Source of the DNA: DASZFV01 sp036494575
GTDB taxonomy: Bacteria > Myxococcota_A > Polyangia > Fen-1088
Assembly: GCA_036494575.1 (NCBI GenBank)
Contig: DASXOE010000084.1
Location: 6,839 to 70,838 of the forward strand
DNA length: 64,000 nucleotides
Reading direction: 5' to 3'
The translations under genes were made by a program, and so were the position numbers. The notes below the pieces were generated by a model, which ran no database searches, was not told the DNA's origin, and saw nothing but the letters and a program-made list of their open reading frames with translations. Below, in pieces: positions 24,107 to 35,687 of this stretch; position 1 is the stretch's first letter, and every line of letters starts with the position of its first letter.

Positions 24107-25690
24107 CTACGAGGAGGCTTCGGGGGCTTCGGGGGCCGGCTGCTCGGGCGGGGGCGCCTCGGCGGGCGCAGCCATGGCGGGCGCAGCCATGGCGGGCGCG
24201 TCGCCCTCGGACGCGGCGGGAACCTCGAGCTGAGGGTGGCGCAGGGCCTCGCGCTGGGCGGCGCGCTGGGCCTCCGTGAGGTCGCGCTTGCAGGCGCCGC
24301 AGAGCCCCGGCGCCGCCCAGGCGCCGAGGTGCGTCTGGAGCTGGCTCTCGGGCGGCCAGTAGATGGGCGTCTGGCAGCCCTGGCAGGCGATCTCGATCGT
24401 CTTTCGATCGGCCAGGAACTCGAGGCACGTCGCGCAACGGCGCTCGGGTGGCTTGATCTCCTTGCGTCGCTTGTTGCGTCGCTTCTGAGGGGGAGGCGTC
24501 GGCGCCGAGGCGGCGGCTGGCGCCTCATTTCCGTGGCCTTGGCCCTCGCCCTCGCCCTCGGCCGACGGCAGGGCGTTCGGCTGTTCGGACGGCTGCGGAG
24601 CACCCTCCGCCTGTGCCGTTTCCTTTGGCGCGAGCCTCACGCCCGCCGCGAGCTGGGCGGCCTTCGTCCACGTCCAGGTGCCGGTGCAGTTGTCGGTCTT
24701 GCAGGCGATCTGACGATCCTCGAGATCACCCAGCTCCTTCTCGCAATTCTCGCAGTACTGCGGGTAGGGCTCCCCGGTCTTGCCGCGCACGGCGCGCGCG
24801 AGCTGGCCGCCGCGCTTGTCGAGCCAGGTCCCCTTGCAGCCGGCGCGGCGGCACGCGCGCTCGACGTCCTTGAGCGTTTGATAGATGCCGTGGCACCGCT
24901 CGCACATGCGGTGCGGCGCCTTGGGAGTCGGCTTGCCCGCGAGGCAAGCGTCCAGCTGGTCGCTGCGCGACCAGACCCAGGTGTTCTTGCACCCCGAGGC
25001 GCGGCAGCGCACCTCGCGGTCGGAGATGCCGCCGAAGGCGATGCGGCACTCCTCGCACATGCGGCGCGGCGGCTCGTTGTTGAGCCCCTGGGCGTACGCC
25101 TGAATCTGCTCGTCCTTCGACCAGGGCCACTTGTTCTTGCAGCCGTTGATGCCGCAGCCGACCTGGCGGTCCTTGAGCTTCTGGAAGACGCCGTCGCATG
25201 GCCCGCACATCGTGGCGGTCGCCGTGACCTCGACGTCCGGCGCGCCCGCCAGCAGCTGGGCGCGCCGCGTGAACACCGAGACGCGCGCGCAGCCAGGGAC
25301 CGAGCAGGGCACGGGCTTGTCCTCGAGAGCCGCCAGCTTCTGCTCGCAGTCGCCGCACAGGCCCTGCGGCGCGGGGCGCTTGTTCGCGAAGGCCTCCAGC
25401 TGGGCGGCGACGGGCCAGGTCCACGTGCGCGTGCAGCCTGGGCGGTCGCAGGCGCGCTCTTGGTCGCGCGTCTTCGCGAGCTTGTCGCGGCACGGGTCGC
25501 ACATCGATGACGCCGGATCGTCGGGCGAGGCCGCCCCGCGGCCGCCCAGCTTGAGGCTCGTGAGGCCCTTGCCGTTCTTGTTGCCGCCGGCACCCGCCAT
25601 GGAGATCCACGTGCGGGCGCACCCCGGCACCGAACAGGGGAGAGATTTGGCGCCGAGACGATCGGCGAGCGTGAATCCGAGAGAGCCCAT
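24107..25690 (-). CDS. Multi-zinc-ribbon protein with eight tandem Cys4 modules
   Basis: A 527-residue protein built from eight repeats of about 45-50 residues, each with the pattern C-x4-C ... T/K-W-x-W ... Q ... C-x2-C and a charged linker ending in L-x-D/I-x-D. Examples are CDRPGCTRTWTWPVAAQL with LCGDC; CGINGCKNKWPWSKDEQI with MCEEC; CRASGCKNTWVWSRSDQL with MCERC. Module 7 is interrupted by a Glu/Gln/Pro-rich and then basic insert (QKRRNKRRKE); module 8 uses C-x2-C twice. The C-terminus is Pro/Ala/Glu-rich. Each module probably binds one zinc. I know no named family for the whole protein; nucleic acid or protein binding is inference. Start ATG 25690 was chosen because upstream codons look non-coding. 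Confidence 0.8.
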   Translation of the reverse strand: MGSLGFTLADRLGAKSLPCSVPGCARTWISMAGAGGNKNGKGLTSLKLGGRGAASPDDPASSMCDPCRDKLAKTRDQERACDRPGCTRTWTWPVAAQLEAFANKRPAPQGLCGDCEQKLAALEDKPVPCSVPGCARVSVFTRRAQLLAGAPDVEVTATATMCGPCDGVFQKLKDRQVGCGINGCKNKWPWSKDEQIQAYAQGLNNEPPRRMCEECRIAFGGISDREVRCRASGCKNTWVWSRSDQLDACLAGKPTPKAPHRMCERCHGIYQTLKDVERACRRAGCKGTWLDKRGGQLARAVRGKTGEPYPQYCENCEKELGDLEDRQIACKTDNCTGTWTWTKAAQLAAGVRLAPKETAQAEGAPQPSEQPNALPSAEGEGEGQGHGNEAPAAASAPTPPPQKRRNKRRKEIKPPERRCATCLEFLADRKTIEIACQGCQTPIYWPPESQLQTHLGAWAAPGLCGACKRDLTEAQRAAQREALRHPQLEVPAASEGDAPAMAAPAMAAPAEAPPPEQPAPEAPEASS

Positions 25691-25803
25691 GGAACGACCG
25701 AGGGTCCTTATGCTGACCGCAACCCCCCCGTTTGGGCAAGTGCCAATGTTCCCCCCGTCTTGATAAAGGCAGGGGGGGAGGGTAGACAAGGCGCACCTTC
25801 CCC

Positions 25804-27249
25804 ATGCAGATCACGATCGAAGACATCTCTCCCGTCGAGAAACGCGTCGAGCTCGAGCTCCCCTGGACCGACGTGGCCCCCAAGCTCGACAAGGCTTATG
25901 GCGCGCTCCGGCGGGACGTGCGCGTCGCTGGCTTCCGTCCCGGGAAGGTCCCGCGCGGCATCCTCGAGAAGATGTACCGGCAGCAGGTCGAGGAGGAGGT
26001 GGCGCGCACGCTGGTCGAGACCTCGCTCGGTCAGGCCATCCAGGAGAACCAGCTCGAGCCCGTGGCGCCGCCCACCGTCGACAAGCTCGAGCTCAAGGCG
26101 GGCGCGCCGTTTCGTTTCTCGGCGCGCGTCGAGGTGCGCTCGCAGGTCACGCCCAAGGACTACAGCGGCGTTCCGCTCAAGCGCCGCCCGGCCAAGGTCA
26201 GCGACGCCGAGGTCGACGCCGAGCTCGAGGGCCACCGTCGCCGCCTGACGGAGTATCGGCCCGTCGAGGGCCGCGCCGTCACGGCCGCGGGCGACGTCAT
26301 CCTCGTCGACGTCTCGGGGCGCGTCGGCGAGCACAAGCTCAAACACCGCACGGCGGCCGTCGACCTCGACGAGGAGGAAGCCGGTCCGCTGCCAGGCCTG
26401 GCCTCGCGGCTGCGCGGCATCCCCATCGGGACCGAGCCCGTCGAGGTGAAGTACACGATCGCCGAGGACGCCACGCAAAAGGAGCTCGCGGGCAAGCCCG
26501 TCGACCTGCGCGTCATCGTCAAGGAGGCGAGGCAGAAGAAGGTGCCCGCGCTCGACGACGAGCTGGCCAAGGACACCGGCGAGGCCGAGACGCTCGAGGG
26601 CCTGCGCGCCAAGGTGCGCGAGCGCCTGCTCGAGACCGACGCGCAGCACGTGCGCGCCGAGCTCGCCCAGCAGCTCGTCAAGGAGCTCATCAAGCGCAAC
26701 GAGTTTCCCATCGCGCCCTCGCTCGTCGACCGGCACGCGCAGGCCATGGTCGCGCGCGCCAAGCGCCAGTTCCAGGCCGCGGGCCTCGACCCCGAGGCCA
26801 TGGACGAGCGGCGCATGCTCGCCGACTTCCGCGGCAGCGCGGAGCAGGAGGCGCGCGGCGCCATCCTCGTGCAGGCCATCGCCGAGCGCGAGGGCGTCAC
26901 GGCCTCCGACGCCGACGTCCAGAAACGCATCGCCGAGCTCGCGGCGGCGCGCAACGAGGCCCCGAAGAAGCTGCGCGCCGATCTCGAGCGCGAGCAGGCC
27001 ATGCCGCAATTCGAGGCGCAGATTCGCGAACAGAAGACGCTTGATATGCTGATCTCGCAGGCTAAGATCACGGACGCCGATCCGGCGACGGCCGACGAGA
27101 CGACCGCGAAGGCCGACGACGCGAAAGCCGACGACGCGAAAGCCGACGAAAACACGACCACGACGAAAGCGGAAGCCAAGGCCGAGCCAAAGACGAAGTC
27201 CGCCGCCAAGCCGAAGACGCCGCCGAAGAAAAAGGAACCCACCCCATGA
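25804..27249 (+). CDS. tig: Trigger factor
   Basis: Ribosome-associated chaperone and peptidyl-prolyl isomerase. The N-terminal ribosome-binding domain carries VAGFRPGKVPRGILEKMY (about residues 38-56; family signature GFRxGKxP). A PPIase-like region sits near residues 155-240 (EGRAVTAAGDVILVDVSG), then the helical chaperone arms. The FKBP active site is diverged. The last 55 residues are an Ala/Lys/Asp/Thr-rich disordered tail absent from E. coli Tig. ATG at 25804. Its stop overlaps clpP (ATGA at 27246), giving the standard tig-clpP-clpX order. Confidence 0.95.
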   Translation: MQITIEDISPVEKRVELELPWTDVAPKLDKAYGALRRDVRVAGFRPGKVPRGILEKMYRQQVEEEVARTLVETSLGQAIQENQLEPVAPPTVDKLELKAGAPFRFSARVEVRSQVTPKDYSGVPLKRRPAKVSDAEVDAELEGHRRRLTEYRPVEGRAVTAAGDVILVDVSGRVGEHKLKHRTAAVDLDEEEAGPLPGLASRLRGIPIGTEPVEVKYTIAEDATQKELAGKPVDLRVIVKEARQKKVPALDDELAKDTGEAETLEGLRAKVRERLLETDAQHVRAELAQQLVKELIKRNEFPIAPSLVDRHAQAMVARAKRQFQAAGLDPEAMDERRMLADFRGSAEQEARGAILVQAIAEREGVTASDADVQKRIAELAAARNEAPKKLRADLEREQAMPQFEAQIREQKTLDMLISQAKITDADPATADETTAKADDAKADDAKADENTTTTKAEAKAEPKTKSAAKPKTPPKKKEPTP

Positions 27250-27884
27250 GCAAGTCCTCGGACTCGGGCGCGCCGTCGCTTCCCATCAGCAACTTCATCA
27301 TTCCGACGGTCATCGAGCAGACCCACCGGGGCGAGCGCGGCTGGGACATCTTCTCGCGCCTGCTCAAGGACCGCATCGTCTTCCTCGGCACGGTCGTCGA
27401 CGATCAGATCGCGAACATCATCATCGCGCAGCTTTTGTTCCTCGAGAGCGAGGACCCGGACAAAGACATCATGCTCTACATCAACTCGCCGGGCGGCATG
27501 GTCACAGCCGGTATGGCGATCTACGATACGATGCAGTACGTGCGGCCCGACGTCGCGACGTTCTGCATGGGCCAGGCGGCCTCGATGGGCGCGTTCCTGC
27601 TCGCCGCGGGCGCCAAGGGCAAGCGTTACTCGCTGCCCCACGCCCGCATCCTCATCCATCAGCCTCTCGGCGGCTTCTCGGGTCAGGCGACGGACATCGA
27701 CATTCACGCCAAGGAGATCCTGCGCACGCGCGACAAGCTGAACGAGCTGCTCGTCAAGCACACGGGCCAGACGATCGACCGCATCAAGTCGGACACGGAG
27801 CGCGACTACTTCATGAGCGCCGCGGAGTCGAAGGAGTACGGGCTCATCGACGAGGTGCTCGTGCAAAAGGTCGCCGGCAAGTAG
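27246..27884 (+). CDS. clpP: ATP-dependent Clp protease proteolytic subunit
   Basis: Serine peptidase that forms the tetradecameric barrel of ClpXP. The catalytic Ser is in CMGQAASMGAFLLAAG and the His in YSLPHARILIHQPLGGF; an Asp in the RDYFMSAAESKEYGLIDEV region completes the triad. Other landmarks are DDQIANIIIAQLLFLE and LYINSPGGMVTAGMAIYDT. 212 residues, normal length. Translationally coupled to tig. A hairpin separates it from clpX. Confidence 0.97.
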   Translation: MSKSSDSGAPSLPISNFIIPTVIEQTHRGERGWDIFSRLLKDRIVFLGTVVDDQIANIIIAQLLFLESEDPDKDIMLYINSPGGMVTAGMAIYDTMQYVRPDVATFCMGQAASMGAFLLAAGAKGKRYSLPHARILIHQPLGGFSGQATDIDIHAKEILRTRDKLNELLVKHTGQTIDRIKSDTERDYFMSAAESKEYGLIDEVLVQKVAGK

Positions 27885-27901
27885 CCGCGACTAGCCACCG
27901 C

Positions 27902-27927
27902 GAGGTCGCGCGCACACGGCCGCGACC
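27902..27927 (+). terminator. Hairpin between clpP and clpX
   Basis: Perfect 8-bp arms AGGTCGCG (27902-27909) and CGCGACCT (27920-27927) with a 10-nt loop, followed by TGTGCTACGCTTTT. It may end or attenuate tig-clpP transcription ahead of clpX. Confidence 0.5.
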
Positions 27928-27947
27928 TTGTGCTACGCTTTTAGACA

Positions 27948-29222
<1,275 letters not shown>

Positions 29223-29236
29223 GACGGAGGTTCTCC

Positions 29237-29611
29237 ATGTCGTTCACCCCATCAGCCCAGACCCGCCGCACCGTCGGCACGACGTTCCGCTGGCTCGTCC
29301 TTCTGCCCGTGCTCATGGTGGGCTCGCTCCTCTACTGGTCGGTGGCGATCGGCCTCGGCGGGATGTCGCTCATGGCGGCCAGCGCGCTGTCCATCTCGAC
29401 GGACTCCACGCTCGGCGTCGCCCCCGCGTCCGAGACCGGCGCGCCCGCGACGCTCGAAGGCGGCGACGGCACAACGCCAATCGTCGTCCACCTCGAGGAG
29501 TCGGTGGAGCCCGAGGACGTCAACGACAACGCGGGCGCCGCCGGGTTCGCCCAGCCCGCCGACGACACCCAAGTCACGGTCACGCCCGGCCCCGGCGCGA
29601 CGTCGTTTTGA
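29237..29611 (+). CDS. Hypothetical membrane-anchored protein, 124 aa
   Basis: Start ATG at 29237 with GGAGG 6 nt upstream. A basic N-terminus (QTRRTVGTTFRW) precedes a hydrophobic stretch (LVLLPVLMVGSLLYWSVAIG) and a second weaker one (MSLMAASALSIS), then a roughly 70-residue low-complexity acidic/Ala/Gly domain. It is probably anchored in the inner membrane with the tail outside. I do not recognise it. It lies 15 nt downstream of clpX, possibly co-transcribed. The stop overlaps the start of the 69-bp duplicated element. Confidence 0.65.
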   Translation: MSFTPSAQTRRTVGTTFRWLVLLPVLMVGSLLYWSVAIGLGGMSLMAASALSISTDSTLGVAPASETGAPATLEGGDGTTPIVVHLEESVEPEDVNDNAGAAGFAQPADDTQVTVTPGPGATSF

Positions 29612-29740
29612 TCGGGGACCCTGGAAGGGTCCCCGTGCCGCCCGGCGCTCGCTCCGCGCGGCGAAGCCGCGTCCTTTTGATCGGGGACCCTGGGAGGGTC
29701 CGCGTGCCCCCCGGCGCTCGCTCCGCGCGGCGAAGCCGCG
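29606..29740. repeat. 69-bp tandem duplication carrying two hairpins per unit
   Basis: Two copies (29606-29671 and 29675-29740, period 69 bp) share TTTTGATCGGGGACCCTGG onward with few mismatches. Each unit holds a GGGACCCT / AGGGTCCC type hairpin and the dispersed palindrome GCGCGGC-GAA-GCCGCG also found at 18135-18168. The second copy's terminator-like stem is damaged by GTCCGC in place of GTCCCC. Confidence 0.9.
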
Positions 29741-29756
29741 CTCGCTCGGGCTCGTC

Positions 29757-30458
29757 GTGAGCGTCGCGGCGCGCGCGGTCGCGCTCCTCCTGCTCGCCGC
29801 CGCGCCGTTCGCGTGCGGCTCGACCGCCGCGCCCGCCGATGGCGACGCCGTCGGCTCGCCGGACGGGGCGACAGACGGGGCGGGAGCCGACGTGGACGGC
29901 GATGTCGCCTCGGAGAAGCCTTTTCGCTACCGAGGCTGTCCGGACGACCCGAGCCACCTCCCCATGAACTGCGAGCAGAACCTCGAGTGCGACTACGCGG
30001 GGAGCGGCGCCCCCGGACGGTGCACGACGATCGAGCTGTGCGACTTGAACATTCCGATGGACGATTGGGTCTCCATTCCACCCGCCGACACGTGCGGGAC
30101 CCACCCGGCGCCCTGTCCGGGCGCCTTCGACTCGCTCCCCGAGGGCGCGGCCTGCCCGGCCCTGAAGGGCCTCCTCCAATGTGACTACGACGAGGCGCGC
30201 TGCGGGTGCTTGGGCTGCCGCTCGGACGACGGCGCGCCCGGCGCCGTCTGGTCCTGTCGCAAGTGGGCCTCGGGCGGCGACGGCTGCCCGAACGCCCCCG
30301 TGCTCGGCGGCACCGCCTGCGACCCGCCCGGACAGCTCTGCGCCTACGGTGCGTTCTGCGGCGTTTCGGCCGGCGGGAGCTTCCGGTGCACGGACGGGTA
30401 CTGGCAGAGGGCCCCCTCCGCGCCCGTGACGTGCGCCCCCCGCGCCTGCCCCCGCTGA
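29757..30458 (+). CDS. Cysteine-rich lipoprotein, unknown function
   Basis: GTG at 29757 begins a signal peptide (VSVAARAVALLLLAAAPFAC) with lipobox PFAC, so the product is a lipoprotein. An Asp/Gly/Ala-rich linker (to about residue 55) precedes a Cys-rich domain with roughly 20 cysteines (CPDDPSHLPMNCEQNLECDY, GCLGCRSDDG, CDPPGQLCAYGAFCG). These are probably disulfide-bonded in the periplasm or on the surface. The pattern is typical of secreted lipoproteins of Polyangia, but I know no function. The RBS is weak and the gene directly follows the tandem duplication. Confidence 0.75.
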   Translation: MSVAARAVALLLLAAAPFACGSTAAPADGDAVGSPDGATDGAGADVDGDVASEKPFRYRGCPDDPSHLPMNCEQNLECDYAGSGAPGRCTTIELCDLNIPMDDWVSIPPADTCGTHPAPCPGAFDSLPEGAACPALKGLLQCDYDEARCGCLGCRSDDGAPGAVWSCRKWASGGDGCPNAPVLGGTACDPPGQLCAYGAFCGVSAGGSFRCTDGYWQRAPSAPVTCAPRACPR

Positions 30459-30526
30459 GGGCGCTCGGGCGGGGAATGTAGGCAAAATTGGCCGAGGAAT
30501 GCGGCGCTTGATACGATCGAAGGAGC

Positions 30527-33109
<2,583 letters not shown>

Positions 33110-33110
33110 C

Positions 33111-33203
33111 TGGAGGAGAGGGAGGGATTCGAACCCTCGATAGGGCTTTTGACCCTATAACGATTTAGCAAACCGCCGCCTTCGGCCACTCGGCCACCTC
33201 TCC
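33111..33203 (-). tRNA. tRNA-Ser (GCT)
   Basis: The reverse strand folds into a class II tRNA: acceptor GGAGAGG pairs with CCTCTCC, then D-arm GGCCGAGTGGCCGAAGG, anticodon loop TTGCTAA (GCT, reading AGC/AGU), a long variable arm, and T-loop TTCGAAT. CCA is encoded (33111-33113). The discriminator base is T (33114) rather than the usual G for Ser. The 3' end lies 2 nt from the convergent lon stop. Confidence 0.96.
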
Positions 33204-33293
33204 AAAGGTGCCGGCCGACCATAGAGCACCGACGGGCGAGGTGCAAGGCTCGTCCACCTTGACGCGCCCCGGGGTCGTGGCCACGCTCGGGAC

Positions 33294-33650
33294 ATGGACG
33301 ACCCGACGCGTTTCATGACCGAGCTCTTCGCGATGTGGGTGGAGCGCGACGTAGCGGCGCGGCGCGCGACCATCGAGGCGCACTTCCGCCCCGACGCGCG
33401 GTTCTTCGATCGCGACGGCGCCATGGCGGGGCACGCCGCGCTCGAGACCTTCAGTGACTCTCTTCAGCGCCGGTTCCCGACGGCCCGGTTCCGGCTGGCG
33501 CGTCCGCCCGAGGTGCTCGGCGACGCCCTCCGCACGTATTGGACCTTCGGGCCGCCCGAGAAGCCGGCCGCCGTGGATGGCATGGACTTCGCGATCCTCG
33601 ACGGCGACAAGATCAAGACGCTCTACGCGTTCGTGAACGTGCCCGGCTGA
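33294..33650 (+). CDS. NTF2-like / SnoaL-type protein
   Basis: A 118-residue protein of the NTF2-like cone fold. The family signs are an N-terminal helix (RFMTELFAMWVERDVAARRA), AHFRPDARFFDRDGAMAGHA with LETFSDSLQRRFP, a central strand FRLARPPEVLGDALRTYWTF, and the closing IKTLYAFVN strand. Such proteins are small enzymes or ligand-binding proteins; the pocket cannot be assigned. Stands alone, start ATG 33294. Confidence 0.75.
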   Translation: MDDPTRFMTELFAMWVERDVAARRATIEAHFRPDARFFDRDGAMAGHAALETFSDSLQRRFPTARFRLARPPEVLGDALRTYWTFGPPEKPAAVDGMDFAILDGDKIKTLYAFVNVPG

Positions 33651-33657
33651 CCGATCC

Positions 33658-34521
33658 CTAATCCGCGGACCGGCGCAGCTCGTCGATGAGCTCCCGCCAC
33701 CGGTCGCGGGGCGCCCAGCCGAGCTCGCGCCGGATGCGATCGGCGGCGAAGCGAAGGCGAGGCGCGTCGTCGGGGATGGGAGGCGCGGCGCGACCAGCGG
33801 CGCCGTAGATCACCTCGAGATACTCGCGCGTGTCGGCGATGCCCTCCACGACGTTGTAGGCGCGGCCGTCGGCGACGGGCGCGTGCGCCGCGAGGACGAT
33901 GGCGTCGACGAGATTGTCGACGTGGACATACGGAAGCTCGGGGAACGGAAGCAGACAGCCCTCTTCGGTGCGCGCACGCGCGATCGCGAGGGGGCCCCAG
34001 CGCGAGCGCGGGTGCGTCGAGAGGATGAGCGGCGGCCGCAGGACGATCGACGCGACGTCGCGGCCCGTGCCCGTATGGAGCAGCCGTTCGGCCTCGGCCT
34101 TCGAGAAGCCGTAGGCGCCCTCGGTCGTCGTCCAGAGCGCGCTCTCCTCGTCGTAGTCCGGGCCCGCGGCGTCGTCGTACACCGACACCGTCGAGATGTG
34201 CACGAGCCGAGCGCGACGTCCCGCGGCCGCGAGCGCCTCGATGAGACAACGCGTGCCGTCGACGTTCACGCGCAGGCACGTCTCGAGATCGGAGACCGCG
34301 GCGGCGCAGTGGACGGCGAGGTCGACACCGCGCACGGCCTCGCGCAGCACGGCCCGATCGGTGATGTCGCCTTCAATCGGCTCGGCGCCGGCTGGCGCCG
34401 TTCCCGCGCGCACGAGCGCTCGGACGCGGTAGCCGTCGCGCGTGAACCGCTCGGTGACCGCGCTGCCCACGCTGCCGGTTGCGCCCGTGACGAGAACACG
34501 CACGGGTCGATCATGACGCAT
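33658..34521 (-). CDS. NAD-dependent epimerase/dehydratase family protein
   Basis: Extended SDR (287 residues). The nucleotide-binding motif VLVTGATGSVGSAV (residues 8-21), the Asp-like GDITD, HCAAAVSD, the Ser/Thr of ISTVSVY and catalytic YGFSK (Y-x3-K) are all present. A LPYVHVDNLVDAIVLA stretch and AYNVVEG fit sugar epimerases and 3-beta-HSD-like reductases. The substrate is unknown. ATG 34521 matches the SDR N-terminus; an upstream in-frame ATG (34587) would add non-conserved residues and cover the vapBC operator region. Confidence 0.88.
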   Translation of the reverse strand: MRHDRPVRVLVTGATGSVGSAVTERFTRDGYRVRALVRAGTAPAGAEPIEGDITDRAVLREAVRGVDLAVHCAAAVSDLETCLRVNVDGTRCLIEALAAAGRRARLVHISTVSVYDDAAGPDYDEESALWTTTEGAYGFSKAEAERLLHTGTGRDVASIVLRPPLILSTHPRSRWGPLAIARARTEEGCLLPFPELPYVHVDNLVDAIVLAAHAPVADGRAYNVVEGIADTREYLEVIYGAAGRAAPPIPDDAPRLRFAADRIRRELGWAPRDRWRELIDELRRSAD

Positions 34522-34572
34522 GAGGGCTTTTCCCGCTGATTGGGCGCCGGCCCCTTGAACGCTCGTCCGGTT

Positions 34573-34616
34573 CGATCGGAATTTCATTTACTTTCGATTA
34601 CTAGCCCGGCCGATCG
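34573..34616. promoter_or_regulatory. Inverted repeat upstream of the VapBC module
   Basis: Arms CGATCGG (34573-34579) and CCGATCG (34610-34616) flank an A/T-rich centre. A TACACT -10-like box follows at 34620. It lies 22 bp before the antitoxin start, where VapB/VapBC autoregulatory operators are normally found. Confidence 0.45.
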
Positions 34617-34637
34617 AGCTACACTTGTGGGGTAGCC

Positions 34638-34871
34638 ATGCCCCGTACTGCGCGCGTCCAACAGATCCTCGAGGAAGCAGCTGAGCTCACCCCGGCTGAG
34701 CGGGCGGAGCTCGCTGAGGAGTTGGCTAAGCCGATCGTGTTCACGAAAGAGGACATGGCGCGCCAGCGCAAGGCCATCCTCGGCTTCCTGGCGATCCCGA
34801 CCGTCGCCGGCACCGACCCGAACGCGTCGAGCGACAAGTACGCCGTTCTGAAGCACGACAACGAAGCATGA
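34638..34871 (+). CDS. VapB-like antitoxin
   Basis: A 77-residue acidic protein with a helical N-terminus, VQQILEEAAELTPAERAELA then EELAKP. This is the pattern of addiction-module antitoxins that start with a short dimerising helix region; the C-terminal part (FLAIPTVAGTDPNASSDKYA) would wrap the toxin. No classical AbrB or RHH motif is obvious, so it belongs to an unusual or diverged antitoxin class. Its stop overlaps the PIN toxin start by ATGA (34868), strong evidence for a toxin-antitoxin operon. Confidence 0.75.
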   Translation: MPRTARVQQILEEAAELTPAERAELAEELAKPIVFTKEDMARQRKAILGFLAIPTVAGTDPNASSDKYAVLKHDNEA

Positions 34872-35284
34872 TCTTCGTCGACACGAGCGTGTTCTACGCT
34901 CGCCTGGCTCGCCAAGACCTTCGTCAGGTCGCCGCCGAGACATTCTTCCAGACGATGACCACGGAACAGCTCGTCACGACGAGAGAGGTCATCTTCGAGA
35001 CACACGCCATGATGCTCAAGGTTTCTCGAGCCAGGCCGGCGGCTGACATGCGGCCGGCCTCTCAGAAGTTCCTTGAGTCGATCGACGCGGGACTGGCCAC
35101 CGTGATTCCTGTGACCGAAGAAGACCACCGTGCGGCGCGCGTCATCATCGACAAATACAGAGACAAGGACTTCTCTCTCCGCGATGCCCTGAGCTTTGCA
35201 GTGATGGAGCGCCTCAGAATTACGTGTGCGGCTTCGTTCGACAAGCACTTCCGCCAGTATGGAAATTTCACCGTGCTGCCCTAA
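34868..35284 (+). CDS. VapC-type PIN-domain ribonuclease toxin
   Basis: PIN-fold RNase, 138 residues. The four acidic active-site residues are visible: Asp5 in IFVDTSVFYARL, Glu in REVIFETHAMML, Asp in FSLRDALSFAVMERL, and Asp in CAASFDKHFRQYG. Toxins of this type cleave tRNA or rRNA; the specific target cannot be read. Coupled to the upstream antitoxin and 184 bp upstream of tRNA-Ser(TGA), a location that suggests acquisition near a tRNA gene. Confidence 0.92.
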   Translation: MIFVDTSVFYARLARQDLRQVAAETFFQTMTTEQLVTTREVIFETHAMMLKVSRARPAADMRPASQKFLESIDAGLATVIPVTEEDHRAARVIIDKYRDKDFSLRDALSFAVMERLRITCAASFDKHFRQYGNFTVLP

Positions 35285-35422
35285 GTGACGCGCGGCCGAC
35301 CACTCCTCTGGATCGGCGTGGTCTATACGGTTCACGGCGACACCCACATGAATCTGGAGGGAGCACGGCCACTCCCGTTCCGGTCCAGCCGGCGTTTGCA
35401 GTTATGCCGTGCCACGCTCCAA

Positions 35423-35453
35423 TTGACGAAGGCGCGCGGGCGCGCGTTACTAG
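35423..35453 (+). promoter_or_regulatory. Candidate sigma-70 promoter for the tRNA genes
   Basis: TTGACG (35423-35428) and TACTAG/TTACTA (35447-35453) with an 18-19 bp spacer; transcription would start about 8 bp before tRNA-Ser(TGA). Confidence 0.45.
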
Positions 35454-35468
35454 CGAAGTAGAACACCC

Positions 35469-35553
35469 GGAGGGGTGGCCGAGTGGTTTAAGGCAACGGT
35501 CTTGAAAACCGTCGGCGCGAGAGCGCCCGGGGGTTCGAATCCCCCCCCCTCCT
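35469..35553 (+). tRNA. tRNA-Ser (TGA)
   Basis: Class II tRNA: acceptor GGAGGGG / CCCCTCC, D-arm GGCCGAGTGGTTTAAGGC, anticodon loop CTTGAAA (TGA, reading UCN), variable arm GGCGCGAGAGCGCC, T-arm GGGGGTTCGAATCCCCC. The discriminator is T (35553), as in the other serine tRNA here. CCA is not encoded. Confidence 0.96.
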
Positions 35554-35610
35554 CGACAGACCGAACAGCTTGACGCCAGCGCACGGTCGCGGCATACGTG
35601 TTGCCCACAC

Positions 35611-35684
35611 GCGGCCATAGCTCAGCTGGATAGAGCATCGGCCTACGAAGCCGGGGGTCGGAAGTTCGAATCTTCCTGGCCGCG
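35611..35684 (+). tRNA. tRNA-Arg (ACG)
   Basis: Acceptor GCGGCCA / TGGCCGC, D-arm TAGCTCAGCTGGATAGAGCA, anticodon loop CTACGAA (ACG, A34 expected to be edited to inosine by TadA), T-arm GGAAGTTCGAATCTTCC, discriminator G. No encoded CCA. It ends 3 nt before the cobT start. Confidence 0.96.
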
Positions 35685-35687
35685 CAA

